In this document: one piece after another, positions 1-11,794 of the stretch
Layout: every line of letters starts with the position of its first letter
Numbering within the stretch: position 1 is the stretch's first letter
From: Polychytrium aggregatum
Taxonomy: Eukaryota > Chytridiomycota > Chytridiomycetes > Polychytriales
Length of the DNA stretch: 64,000 nt
Direction: 5' to 3'
NCBI RefSeq assembly: GCF_025602895.1
Contig: NW_026516256.1
Coordinates: 124,001 to 188,000 of the forward strand
Notes under the pieces: generated by a model
Seen by the model: the letters and a program-made list of their open reading frames with translations, nothing else
Database searches by the model: none
Told to the model about the DNA's origin: nothing
Translations under genes and position numbers: made by a program

Positions 1-2286
1 CTGGTGCTGGCGCTCGGTCTTGCCGCAGCCAAACCAGCGCTTGCCCGCAGCATCTCCTCGGCTCACCGCAACCCAGCCCTTGCTGTCCAGGATCTATCTG
101 GCCACGAGTCCGGACCAACCCTCGGCGACACCATTACCGGGCAACACAGCATCGAGGACTGCAATGCACTGGATCCACGACCGGCTCCGCCGAGCAGCGT
201 CCATGATTTGCGTCCGGACGACATCCGGGTCGTGGCGGCCCTGGGCGATAGGTGGGTTTTGCCATCGCCTCGATATCCGTGCTTGAAGAGCCGATATGGG
301 GCCTCCTTCGCTGTTATTCTCGGCAGAACATTTGCGGAGATGACAGCGCTCCATCAACCGTGAGCGAGGATCGAGCAATCGATGGAATACTCAGCAATGT
401 CCTTGGTATCGCCTTTGTCGATGGCAAACGGGAACCGTCCATGCCAGCATTACGGCTGGCTTTGGGGCCAAGGGACGCACATCCAAGAGCCCGATATCGC
501 TCAAGACGATCTATGAAAACAGAGGAGTGAGCACAGCGATAGCACTGACGCTTCTGCGCATCTCTGGAGCGGCCCGAGACTGCTAATGGCGGCTTCGATA
601 GCACCGCTACACCACACTGGGGGCGCAACAATGCGGGAATGGGTTGGGTGGCATCAGCGCCAATCAAAGGGATATGCTGACATGGATGCTCTGCCCTTGG
701 GGACACTGGCTCTCGCAGGTATCGTTTTTCATCGGAGGCGATCCGGATGCCAAAACAGTGAGCCGGTTCATCCAACACTATCGGCCGTCGCTGGTGGGAT
801 ACAGCCATGGCGACCACCTTGCCGAGCTTTGGTGAGCATGAAAAGTCGCAATGAGCGTCCACTTTGCTCTGAGGGCCACACATCCGAGTGCGCCAAGCAG
901 AGTGCCGGAGTGGATACCAAGGTCAACGATCTGATGTGTGCCCGACACCGGCCTCCGCAGCTATGGACCGCTCTGTCCACCATATCAATACCATCGCCCA
1001 AACGACGAGCTCAATGCGGCGCAGAGTGGTGCCATGGTGATGAATCTGCATCAGGAGCTCGACCACCTTATCCAAGAAATGGAGCACAATGACGACATTG
1101 ACATGGACCACGATTTCAAGGTGGGTAACTCATACTGCTGTTGCTGCCTGCACTGCTGAGGACTCGGATGACTGCCGCCGGAATGCGCTGATGGGTCACG
1201 GCCTCCAAACCTCCACAGCTGCTCAACATCTTCATCGGCAGCAACGATGCGTGCTTTGGGTGCGACTTGGCATCGGAAACGACATGGCTGTCGCCTGCCG
1301 TCTACGAAGAGCACATGCGGGCTTTGCTCGGCAAGATCCGGCGCAAGATTCCACGAACCATCGTCAATATTGTGCAGCAGTTCAACATTTCTCAGGTGGG
1401 CCAGGATGCGTCTCGCAATGGCAGAGATGCATCCCACAATATCGGAGACAGTGGGTGCGATGCTGGATACACCAATGCATGAATGCAATGATCTACTCGG
1501 CACCAAAGGCAAGGCAGAGCGCTTGGCGCTGGAAGTCGCCGAGTGTCAACTAAAGTACTTGTGCGAACAGGTCTGGGACCTGACTCACGGCAACGACTAC
1601 TGCAATCAGCTGCGTGACGAAGGACGCACATTTGAGTGGTAAGCTTCCGTCGGATGGCAGACGACGCTGTCGGATGGTCTCGCACGTCTTCACCGAGTTC
1701 ATGAACTATCCCCCCCCCTCCACATACAGCAAATGCGCATTCCTGCCTCTGGAGCTTGGGCAAGTCACCCGCAAGCGCATGGACAGCTTGGTCCAAAGCT
1801 ATAATCGACGATTACTCACGATCTGGGAAGACTACCAAGCCGAGGTGCCCGACGAAGGATTCGCCCTTGTGCTGGATCCTGGATTCACACAGATCCGTCT
1901 GCGAGAATGGCCGATCGAAATGCTCAGCAACGTCGACTGCTTCCATCCGTCTGTGGCCGCCCATGAGCTGATGGCCGCCACCGTTTGGTATATGTTGGTC
2001 TGCTGTCATGTTCGCAGCAGTGCGCATTCATGGCTCGGTGCTGCGGGAACACGGCATCCGCCCATCGGCACCAGGACTGCTCGGGCCATGTTATTCGAGG
2101 GTCGCACCGGGTTGACCAGATCGACTTGATGCAGCAAATCGACTCAACGGGCTGACATTCGTGGGCGTTGCTATCTCCAGGAACAACTTGTATCGCAACT
2201 TTGCCAGCAAGCAGCGCCATGCGGACCCGAGCGTTCCGATGCCTATATTCTGCCCAGAAAACGAAAGCCGAATCCAGACACGCTGA
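1..2286 (+). CDS. Secreted phospholipase B-like SGNH/GDSL hydrolase, 5' truncated by window edge
   Basis: The reading frame is open from base 1 and begins inside a hydrophobic stretch (LVLALGLAAAKPALA) that looks like the end of a signal peptide, so only the first codons are missing. Joined exons are 1-251, 448-526, 719-831, 961-1120, 1219-1395, about 1448-1638, 1730-1987 and 2181-2286, giving 444 residues. SGNH landmarks appear in order: the GDS serine block split by intron 1 (VVAALGD then SITAGFGAKG), a Gly block (FFIGGD), the Asn block (IFIGSNDAC) and the Asp-His block (DCFHPSVAAH). The order and spacing match animal PLB1 and fungal secreted phospholipase B-like proteins, which remove acyl chains from phospholipids or lysophospholipids. 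The last short exon (NNLYRN to a stop) also fits that family. The sixth exon boundary is the least certain because its upstream intron would be only about 52 nt. Confidence 0.85.
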
Positions 2287-2501
2287 ATCCCTGTCGCTGT
2301 CGCCAGGAAGAGCCAGGAGGACATGGAGGAAGATGCACTTGACGCTACGGACAGAGAATATATTTGGGATATGTTGAGCAGCGCAGGACATCCAGGGCTC
2401 AGCGCTTGCTTGTCTGGAGAGCGGGCACATGGGTAGCCTTGGCTTCAAGGACTGTCGGAGTGGCTGTCCAGCGGAGCCAGAGGACCGGCGCCTTGGCATG
2501 A

Positions 2502-3203
2502 TCAAGCGACCGTTCCGATGATGTTGTACTTTTTGCGGTAGAACTGCTCCCACTTGTCGAGGGTAGCTTGCTGCTCCTCGGAGAGACCGGAGCGATCGGG
2601 AATGCAGTCCTCAACCTTGACTGAGCTCAGCGCCAGAGCCTGCGTCGAACACATCGTGGCAACAAGCCCGCAGATAGTGGGGAATGGCGCATTGACATGG
2701 ACAAGTCAGCATGGCATGATCGGACGGAGCACACAAGTCTGCGGCGAGCCAGGCACTCATATGGGACGACGACAACGAAAGCGAGAGGCCCGCATGGATA
2801 CAAGCAGATCGGCCATCCGACGCTTACCCGGGATGCATCGCGGCCGGCAAAAACGTTGTAACCGCAGCCAGGAGCATACATGGCTCTCGACTTGCTGACA
2901 TCGAAGACTGCGGTTGGCGATGGTCGGATCGTAGAATCGTCGGTCAGGGACACACCAGTGCAACGGCAGCCGATATCATGGCGCCCGGATTGAAGCAAAG
3001 GCCTGCAGCAAGTGCGGGTATGCATGCGGCCCTCTTCCGGACGAACCGGTCAAGGGAGCGTCAAGCAGGAAAGACTTACCGACGCCTTTGACAGCGACGT
3101 AGATGGGGTTCTCGGGGTTGCTTCCGTCGAACTGAGACAACTCCACAGCGGTGAAGGCACGATCTCCGTCGGGAAGCTTATCGGCACGCTCTTCAGAACT
3201 CAT
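2502..3203 (-). CDS. Membrane-associated progesterone receptor-type (cytochrome b5-like haem-binding) protein
   Basis: Three exons (3203-3080, 2907-2828, 2639-2502) give 113 residues. The core reads FTAVELSQFDGSN, then IYVAVKG, VFDVSKS, YAPG and NVFAGRDASR. This is the cytochrome-b5-like haem/steroid-binding fold of the MAPR family (yeast Dap1, animal PGRMC and neudesin), whose members bind haem through an axial Tyr and assist cytochrome P450 enzymes of sterol synthesis. The Tyr in YAPG sits where the MAPR haem ligand is expected. No N-terminal membrane helix is visible, so this looks like a soluble short form; an upstream exon with a membrane anchor cannot be excluded. The C-terminal end (ATLDKWEQFYRKKYNIIGTV) matches the usual MAPR tail. 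Confidence 0.88.
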
Positions 3204-3691
3204 TTCAGGAACACTGTTGAGGCGATGTGGTCAGTCCGGACCAAGAAACGGTGGCGTTGATGGTTGGGGCCAACGAGAGGGATACAACTTGGCAGTATCG
3301 ACAGACAGGCCTGTCCCCAGACACTTCTCTTCTGACACCCAGCGCTCCCTCCTAATCCTTCTCCAGCGGACCGCGCAGGCCTATGCACTTGCGTCTCTGT
3401 CGCATGGAGGGGGGGGTCTCACCTGGCTTCGTTGCCCATTGCTGCGGATGACGCTGGAAGCATCGGTCTGGAGACGGGTTTTGATGCCGCCCGATCTGAC
3501 ACGTGGCGGCTGGATCCGGCTGGATCCGGCTGGGCTGCGTCGCACAGGGCCGCACTCCAAATCGGGACGCATAGCCACAGCCAATGGGCGGGCAGAGCCA
3601 CGGAAGCAAGAGAGCGCGGTGCGTGCGACACAGCGACAAAAGGAGCGTGGCTGGGGAGCGGAAACGCCAGCCTTGGGACGTGTGCGACCGC

Positions 3692-3728
3692 GACACAACA
3701 CAACACAGCACAACACAACACAGCACAG
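3692..3728. repeat. Short ACAAC/ACAGC tandem tract
   Basis: The strand shows CACAACACAACACAGCACAA repeated imperfectly over about 37 nt in the gap between two divergent genes. It also carries a tandem GGATCCGGCT pair near 3514-3530. The 690-bp gap holds no supported gene; part of it is probably the leader of the transporter downstream. Confidence 0.7.
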
Positions 3729-3890
3729 CGCCACGCTGTTCTCTGTGTCGCCTGGTGCCCCTCTCCGCCTGGGATTGCTCTCTTTTTCGTTGGCAAGCCA
3801 GCCGGCCCGATCATGCTTTCGACTCTCCCTCGCCTGCACAAGCCAATCCCGCCATCTGATTGTCTCGATCTCCGCCAGCATAAGGACAAA

Positions 3891-5897
3891 ATGCCTCGCC
3901 GGCCGCATCGCCAGGGATGGCAGCACTCCATCCGCCAGCTCCGGCAGCGCTTCCTGCAGCCGTCCTCGTCGCTGTCCTCGCTCGCAAAGTCGTTCGCAAT
4001 GACCGTCGCCGATGGCTCGGCCGCCATTCTGCCAACCTCCAAGCTCGACCAGCATGCAAGCCACGCTTCCAAGGGCATCAGCGGAGTCGCTCTTTCGGTC
4101 CTGGCGGTCCTGCTCTCAGAGTGGCCACTGGCACTGATAATGATCTTTGGGGGTTGCTGCTCGACCGTTGTATCGCTGGAGGTTCTGATCAGGTAACAAG
4201 TCGTCAAGCACTGGGATGCGGTGCCTGGTTCACGATGCATTCGGTCGCATGTCATGGTGGCGTTGAGGAGCTCTCGCCACTCGCTGCTGCTGCCAAACCC
4301 CGACTCGGTGGACAGCGTGGGCTGCGTGGGCTGCGTCGATGGATTGTCCGGCATGCCACTCGCTCCGGCGTCCTGATTCCGCTTCACCCTTTCCCACAGA
4401 GACCACTCCGACAGCGTTGAGCTGATCACCTTTGCCCAGTTCACATTCATTTCGTTCATGGGACTGCTCAACAACATCCAGCGAACAAAGCCCGGCTCTG
4501 CCCTGCCGTACGAGCTTCAGACTCGCCATATCCCCCTGAAGCAATATGCAATCATGGTTTTGCTGTTCTTCATGTCAACCCTCACCGGCAACCAAGCGAT
4601 GCGCTACCCGATTCCCATGCCGCTCAACATCATATTCCGTTCGGGCTCCTTGCTCGCCAACATGCTCGTTGGATGGATGTTTTTTTCACGGAGGTAGATC
4701 TTGCAGCCCGCTTGGGGAAGGAGGGCCACCAGGCATCGAATCATCTCTGCTCGGATCGACCTGCAGACCCGCTGACCACGCCCATGCAAACGGCATTTGC
4801 GTTCATTCAGATTCTCCTCGAAGCAAGTCTTTGCCATCTTCGTCGTCACCGTCGGCATCATCACCACGACGTTTGCATCATCCCACGCGTCTGCGGGTGC
4901 CGGTCCCGGCTTTGGCTTCAGCATATCCTTCCTCACCGGAATTGCCCTGATGGTCTTTTCCATCATCCTGTCGTGCCTGCTCGGGCAGGTGCAGCAAGCC
5001 ACCTTTACGACCTATGGCAAGCACTGGCGCGAGTCACTGTTCTACACACACGCCCTTGCCCTGCCGGCGTTTGTGTTTGTCCTTCCCAGCATCCTCAAGA
5101 GCATCGACGACTTCAACCAAAGCCCATGGGTTGGCCTCCTGGAGTACTCCGAGCTCGAGACATTGACCCGTTGGAGCTGGATATGGCGGCTTCTGGCCAT
5201 GGTTCGTCTCCCACGGATGTGGTTTTTCCTGATGGCAAGCACCGTCGCTCAGTGTGAGTACTCTTCAATATCTGCTTCCCATCGACCAAACCCATTTGCA
5301 TGGTGCACGGCGTCTGGCAACAGCCAGCTTTGACCCCCAATGGACATATCAGGTCCACGGCTGACCCAATACCCGTCATTCTTGCTGCCCAAAGTCGTAT
5401 GCATAGCCGGAGTGCAGAAGCTTTCTTCGATGACTTCCTCGGTGGCCGTCACACTGGTAGGCTGTCAGCCACTGCCCCGCTTGGACCTCAGATAGAGCGG
5501 ATATGCGTTCCAACAAGTCCAGGGCGAGCGTTGTTGGCTCGAGCGCATGCCGTGCGATGTCAGCCAAAGGACAATAGTACGGCGTAGTGTGATTGATTTT
5601 AACCCTGTGCTATCAAATCCCTGTGCTCTTATCCATGACCCGACTGCGTCGGTCGCCGCGCTGGGAACACAGATACTAAGTGTTCGCAAGCTCGCGTCGC
5701 TGATCATCTCAATCTACGTGTTCAGCAATCCGTTCACCCTCCTGCACTGGCTTGGCGTCGCCAAGGTCATCATCGGAACGGGAATGTATATGGATCTGAT
5801 CAAGATGCCATACCTGAGATTCTCGATGCTCCGGAGTCGGCCGCAGCTCGTCCATGCGTTCCCGGTCAAGGACTCTACAAATCGAAAGTCAGCCTGA
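3891..5897 (+). CDS. Nucleotide-sugar transporter of the SLC35B4/YEA4 (UAA) family
   Basis: Five exons (3891-4192, 4400-4693, 4811-5253, 5395-5456, 5673-5897) give 441 residues from the ATG at 3891, or 405 from the in-frame ATG at 3999. The shorter form is closer to the usual 330-350. Hydrophobic helices run throughout: ALIMIFGGCCSTVVSLEVLI is the typical first helix of SLC35B4/Yea4, and FTFISFMGLLNN, LTGNQAMRYPIPMPLNIIFR, FAIFVVTVGII and the late LASLIISIYVFSNPFTLLHW follow in the family order. Characterised members carry UDP-GlcNAc and UDP-xylose into the ER or Golgi; in fungi Yea4 supplies chitin and glycan synthesis. The substrate here is inferred from family only. The C-terminal tail (VKDSTNRKSA) has no KKXX retrieval motif. 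Confidence 0.88.
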
Positions 5898-6258
5898 GCA
5901 ATGTGCGGCGCAATACCGGACATTACCAGACAATACCGCCCAGTGCCGAACCGTGACAACCACCCATATGGAACCCTGGAATGACCCCCCTCCTCACAGG
6001 GCTCTGCAAACCTGTCTGTTTGCTTTCCAAGACCTAGATCTGTGTCTTTCTGAATCTCAACCAATACGGCGACCGATCGTCCTCGTTGCCTGAAAACTGT
6101 AGCAGTATCGTGAATACAGCTCCTCCCAAATGTATTGTATCTCTGGGATATGTTCCTTCGATCCAAGAAGATGCACAGATCTGGGAGAGGGTGAATGGCG
6201 ATTTGCCGAATGCATCTTGGCAGTGCAAACACAGTCAAAGCTCGTCTGTCGCCGACAC
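5898..6258. other. Convergent intergenic gap, no gene seen
   Basis: This 361-bp stretch lies between two genes that converge on it, so it should contain both 3' untranslated regions. No convincing coding frame, structured RNA or long repeat is visible. Confidence 0.6.
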
Positions 6259-9200
6259 TCAAGGCTGGGGGTTCCCGGACTCGTTTTGAAGAGCCCCTAA
6301 AGGTGCGTCAAACTGACTTTGGTTCGGAGCACTCTTTGTAAAGCTGGCCATCGACTGGTTGTTGTTCGTGCTGACCGCCAGCTTGTCGAGCATCGCAAAG
6401 ACGGTGTTGTCGCGCTTGGAAGATCCTGGCCTTTGCAGCCCCGCGGCCGCTGTCTTGGCCTTGAGCACCGAATGTGCCCCGGATCGGGACTTGACGTCGG
6501 CATAGTTTTCCAGAAACATCTGGGCCGTTTCTTTGGAGCCAAACTCGAGTGTGTACACCATCTTGTTGCGTCGGAGCCGGACGCTGCGAGCCAGGGCCTT
6601 CTCCGAGTCCGAGTTCTCTGCCAGTTGACAGGGCTCGCACTCACACGATGAGAAGCGGAAGCTCGCCTGGATGGTTCCGTCCGCATCGGCCTCTCGAAAC
6701 TCGATCAGGTCCAAGGTCGTGAACACCAGCACGTTCGAAGACACCCAGGCACCGCCAAACTTGAGCCCCTGCAGACCGCAGTCGTATGCATAGGCGAGGA
6801 CGTTGGCTGCCACCATGCCCTGGCTTGAGATTGCAGAACGATTGTTGTCGGTTGGCGCCGAGTTTTGCGATGGCTTGTCGACCTCGCTTCGTTCGTTGTG
6901 GAAGGTTTGGACAAGTCTCACCCCAAAGAGGATGATCGGAACCAGGGACGAAATCACCACGATGACGCATCCAAGCATCACTCGGCCGACAGTGAAGAGG
7001 GCATCGGAGTTGACACTACCGGAGAGGATATACAGGATCGGCAAACACAGCAGGAGCGTGACAAATACCATGTAGACGCAGATGCCGATGACCTTGGACT
7101 CTTGGAAGCGCTTGTGGGCTCCCCGTGTGAGGAAGGCGACAGCAACGCATCCGATCATGACGAGCCCGTTCATGACGTAGAGCAGGATCTCGGGCACCAC
7201 GGTGGGACCCGACGTGGCCGAGCACACCAAGGAATAGGATGTACCCACGATCTGAGCCATTGGATTCTCGACGGCCATCCAAGCAATGCAGATGATGATC
7301 TCGATGGCCACGATGATCGCTGTGCCGAGGATGAGTTTCCAGTCTGGGGTCTTGAAGACACGCATGCGCTTGTTGCCGAAGATCATGTATATGCGCAAGG
7401 ACTTCATCAGCAGCATGCTGGTTGAGAGATTGAATGTGGTATGAGTGCGAGCGCAGCGAGATTCAGACGGGTGCCTCATCCAGCAGACACAATGGATCAA
7501 CTCGCTGTAGTAAATCGATGCAATGAACAGTGTCGATGCAGTTGAACAGCGTCGATACAGAGAAGCAGTGCCGATGCAGTTGAATAGTGCCGATACAGTT
7601 GAATAGTGCCGATACAGATGATCTCCACATCGTGCCAAGTCCGTTGCTGGCAAGCTGAAAACCAATCTCACCTGAATACGGAGGAGAATGCCACGACCGG
7701 GAAGAACACCCGGCTGGAGCACACAACGCTGCTTGGTTGAGCCGAATAGAAGAGGGCGCCGAGCTGGCCGATAACTGAAGAGCACATGCAAAGTCAGTCG
7801 TCGCGCAGCTCGAGTCTCGTCTACAGACAAATCCACGAAACTTCCACAACCTGCATCAGAATCGATGGCAGCTGTTCACGGCGCACCGACTCCAAAGGAC
7901 TCTCCAGACCAGACTTGCATCCGAGCACTCACTTGATCCAACCATGATGATGTAGCAGCAGTTGGGCGAGATGGCCTTGATGTTGGCCTTGTTTCTCCAC
8001 AGCACCAACAGGGCAAAGATCCCAAAGTTGATGACTAAGGTGACCGTAAACAAGGCCACGACAGCGGCATTGCCAGAGTAGTCGCCAGTCACCAAGACGG
8101 CAAATGGCGAGGCTGGCTCAGAGCAGTCCAGACTTTGGTTGTTGTAGTATCCAACGTCGCAGACGCACTGGGTCACGGACGAGTCCTGGAAGGGTCCGTC
8201 GACGATGCAATATCCGTTCTTGCACGAATTGGCGCTGATGTAGGTCCCGTTGGCATCAAAATACGGATTACAGGGCGACGCAGGATCGTAGAGAGCCTTT
8301 CCATTGTGTGTGACGAGCTTGAGGGCATCAAATGCAAACTGGCGGATGCGGGCGTCGCCAAAGTGAACAAAGTTGTTCTGAGAGAAATATGTGCTGGTGG
8401 AGGGCGATGACGTTGATCTTGTGGAGGGTTGCTGTTGGAGCCGAGAGCAGAATGTGGATATCGGAGGGGCGATCGCCGCGTGGGAGAGAGTTGGTTCAGT
8501 AAAGCGATCAGCCAACGATAGGACATGCCAACAGAGTGTGGACCTGGGCCGTGCAGGCATCGAGAAGCATCAAAGTGCGCACAAGAAAGCAGTGATAGGG
8601 AAGTTGGAGGGGCAGCCAGATCAGCAGGCAAAGGGATTGTGATGACAGGGCAACATGATTGACTTGTCGCGATCAGCATGGGAGCAACCGCCCCAGAAAT
8701 CGAGCCACAAAACTGGCGAGCCAGCGCACAATTCCAGCAGCAGTTGCACATGGGGAGTGCCATCGGACTGGACCCTTACCGCCTCGGTGCCGCCAAAGAC
8801 CATCCAAAACAAGAAGCGCAATGTGGCTCGCATCTGCAGCTCGGTGATGTTGTAGAGCTGGGAGTCTTGCCGAAGGAACATGTACGTCGGGGCCATCAGC
8901 GGATAGGCGCCTGGCGTAGCCGAATCGATGTAAGTTGCCTGGAGGATGCTGCTGATGTTGTTTGTGAAATGAGAGACGGCCGAGATGTTGGCGGTGCTTG
9001 GGGTTGAAATGGCCACCTGTGCAGAGATGCGAGTGTCAAATGCACATCGGACGAGGCTGGGCTTCAGTCGACGCAGGAGGTACGATCGCCATTGCTCCAT
9101 ATCCCTGTATGATCGCTATAGCCCCGTCTTCTGGAACAAATGCACCAGGTGCTTACATTCAGACTCGCAATCGAAGGCGCCACGGTGTCACCGTTTCGGT

Positions 9201-10230
9201 TGATAATGCTGGCAATAGAATACAGACTCTGGCCCGGTGCGAGCGATGCCAGTGTATTGTAGCCATCGGCATAGTCGACATATCCGATCGTGTACGGAGC
9301 AACCTGGATGGCGTCCGAGAGTATGGTGTTCGATGCGGCGTAGAACGGCGGGTTGGCGATGCCCCAGGAGGCAATCGGGTACATTTGTGGAGATGGAAGT
9401 CGCAGGGTACGGTCGAATGAGTTCAGTGCGTACTGGAAGTTGGACGTTGTTCCGGAGTGGCCGCTCCGCACAATCGTCTGGATCGGGGCGCTGATGGTCA
9501 AGAGTGCTGGGTTGTTCTGGGCGAGTCTGGAGTCGTTCCAGAAGGCGATCTTGCCAGTGAAGATGTCGGCAACGTTCTGTCGGGTCAGTGTGAGATTGGT
9601 GATGTTGAGATGGTAGACAATGGCGATGCCGCTGTGGGAATGGAGGATACGGAGCGGATGGGTCAGGATATGCGATCACGACGAAGGGCGACCGGACGCT
9701 CTGGCCGCAGAGGCATCATGGCCCACGACACTTGCCTGATGACCGATGGAACAGGTATGAACTGGCCAGCGGTGTTGCCCGGTCCGACATAGGTGGTGTT
9801 GGAGAGGATGTTGTCGGATCCAGCCCAGGTCAGCCCGGAGGCACCAGCAGCCAAGGAGGTTCGACCGATACCTGAAGTACTTCCAGTGTATGCATAACTC
9901 CAATTCGGATCGTAAGCCGAGTACAACCCCGAAAGAGCAGTGTAGAGCTTGGCTGGGAACGTTGCGCCGACTCCTTGGATCGTCCGTCGGGTTTGAGCCA
10001 TGCTCGCTGGATGTCGAGTCAGACGGAGGTTAGTGGCGGTCATCCAGAGCTGTTCGATGACGACCCGGGACCGACACAGGGCCCATCCGACGACCAGGCG
10101 GCCGCTGCTATTCGCATCTTCTGTCTTCCGTCTTCCGTCGCGGGAGGTGGCTCGATTACTTACTCTGTATCGACAGGTAGATCAGCAGAGCAGTCAATAG
10201 CGGTTGGCGGAAAGCGCTCGTTGGGCCCAT
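6259..10230 (-). CDS. Class C (family 3) GPCR with PstS-like ligand-binding ectodomain and EGF-like module
   Basis: Seven exons (10230-10164, 10006-9736, 9631-9157, 9016-8780, 8431-7933, 7774-7672, 7417-6259) sum to 2811 nt, 936 residues. Residues 1-22 are a signal peptide (MGPTSAFRQPLLTALLIYLS). Residues about 28-350 carry the hallmarks of bacterial PstS phosphate-binding proteins: GVGATFPAKLYTAL, TGSTSGIGR, AGSDNIL, DIFTGKIAFWND, RSGHSGTTSNF and TIGYVDYADGYN. A Ser/Thr-rich linker and a six-cysteine EGF-like unit (spacing C-15-C-4-C-13-C-1-C-11-C) follow. Seven hydrophobic helices from about residue 465 to 720 match GABA-B/glutamate-type receptors (for example LRIYMIFGNKRMRVFK and LGCVIVVISSLVPIILFG). 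The roughly 210-residue cytoplasmic tail contains a possible PH-like stretch. Intron 2 uses a GC donor (CAG|GCAAGT). Ligand and coupling are unknown; phosphate or another small oxyanion is only a guess. Confidence 0.88.
7530..7618. repeat. Intronic minisatellite in the receptor gene
   Basis: Imperfect copies of TGCCGATACAGTTGAATAG and close variants (TGTCGATGCAGTTGAACAG) stand in tandem inside the last intron of the receptor gene. The unit is about 19 nt with at least four copies. Confidence 0.75.
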
Positions 10231-10795
10231 CGGTGCTTCGATTCACAACAGTGGAGACTCGCTATCAATTTGGTCGCTGTGCAAGAGGCAGCGAGCAAAA
10301 CGGTAAAGCTGGCCGAAGGAGCGAGCTAAATACCAGACTCTCTCCGGTGATTCTGCTCACGGGGACGACTCTGACCTTTCGGGCATAGCAAAGATCCAGA
10401 AACAATCTACGGTGCCCAGGCCCATTGTCCAGCACAGGGGCATGAATGGCAGGGCTCATGGTGTCCCTTCAATCAGCGATGACAATGCATGAATCGAGAT
10501 GCCGAGGGCATTCTGCCTCGCTTGCTCAAGAACTAACGACCCGATCAGCACGTTGACCGAAGGCACACCCTCCTGCTTGCCATTGCTGACGCCGCTGTGA
10601 TCGCATCCGCACAGATCGGCGTGAATGCTTCGTCGGCGCACGCATCCGCCAATACGCATGCGACGAGCCGGGCAGCCAAGAAAGCTCTGTGCGAGAAGGC
10701 ACTCAATCTCGGGCTCTTGGGCGCGATCAGCTCGGATCGATGTGCATCAGACATCTCGCCTCAGCTATCACCACGCCGTCCCCCCTGCTTCCCAA
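10231..10795. other. Divergent intergenic region
   Basis: About 565 bp separates the start codons of the receptor (minus) and SNRNP25 (plus), so both promoters should be here. I see no clear TATA element, repeat or additional gene. Confidence 0.55.
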
Positions 10796-11417
10796 ATGAA
10801 TGTCTCAGCAAGCGTCGCCTCTGACGAGGCCGCCATTGCTGCCCTTCTGGCCGATCCACTCCTGGCCGACGTCAAGATCAGCTTGGAGCCATCGCAGGCC
10901 CTTCAGTCCATCGCCGCGCTGGAGGATCTGATTGCAATCGAGCGCAACGAGGCATTCACGGTCCGAGTCGATCGCTCTCCGCTCGAACCCATTGGTCAGT
11001 GCTTTGCCAGCAACGTCTTATGCAGCGAGCTCGTTGTCTCGAATGCTTGAGGCTTGCCCGCCTCGCTCACGCCGCCCATACCGCTCCATCCGATCAGACC
11101 TGGTCGTCAGGCCATCGACGACCCTTGCCGATCTCAAGCGGCAATTCCAGACCAAGCTGGGCTCGCTCTTGTCGGATTCGATGGCCAGTACCACATCGGC
11201 AAGCGATTGTCCGGTCGAGACCCCGCGCAGGGCAACACGCCCGTCTGGACCGATATCCTGGAGATACACCTGGAGGAGCTATTTGTTCTATTCCAAACGA
11301 CTGGGCAAGCTCCAAGACGACCACCAGAATCTCATTGCCTGGGGCCTGCAGTCAGGCGACGAGCTACGGTTCATGAAGAAGCTGCGGATGCGCAAGGCCA
11401 AGGCAAAGAAGCGCTGA
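10796..11417 (+). CDS. SNRNP25: U11/U12 snRNP 25 kDa protein (minor spliceosome)
   Basis: Two exons (10796-10994, 11098-11417) join in phase to give 172 residues. The C-terminal half is a ubiquitin-like fold typical of SNRNP25: LVVRPSTTLADLKRQFQTKL, then ISWRYTWRSYLFYSKRLGKL, then DELRFMKKLRMRKAKAKKR. Human SNRNP25 has the matching ISWSYVWRTYHL and DEVSFIKKLR segments. The protein is part of the U11/U12 di-snRNP that recognises U12-type introns. A 20-residue insertion before ISWRY is rich in Ser, Thr and Pro and might be a retained or missed intron, though the frame is open across it. The gene converges on NOG1. Confidence 0.85.
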
Positions 11418-11794
11418 CAAGCGAGCATCTGGCGCTGCGAGCCGACATGGCTTCGAGTTTGCAGGACGCTCGAGCAATCAGCACTGAGAGAGATGTGTGC
11501 AAGTGGGCAGGTAGCCGCCGTCTATTCAGCAGCCGGGCAACACCCGAGCAATCGAAACATCGCAGCAATGCAAGGACGGGTCGCTGGTCGTTACCAATTC
11601 GGGCGGCCATGACGACCAGGAACCCGAGTGCGACCCGCCCATCATGCCAATATGAAACACAGATGCAAAACGAGGGATAGGAGGATGGAAGGAATGTGTC
11701 GCAGCCCGCTGTACTCGGACGAGCGCACGGGCCTCTAGAAGCACAGCAATACAGTAAGCTGGGTGTCCTGGCGACATCCAGGAAAGCAGCAGCT
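11418..11794. other. Convergent intergenic gap, no gene seen
   Basis: These 377 bp lie between the stop codons of SNRNP25 and NOG1 and must carry both 3' ends. No other feature is supported. Confidence 0.55.

Noticed and set aside
3419-4477. 352-codon minus-strand frame
   Set aside because: Antisense to the first exons of the nucleotide-sugar transporter and the AC-rich tract, with no recognisable motif.
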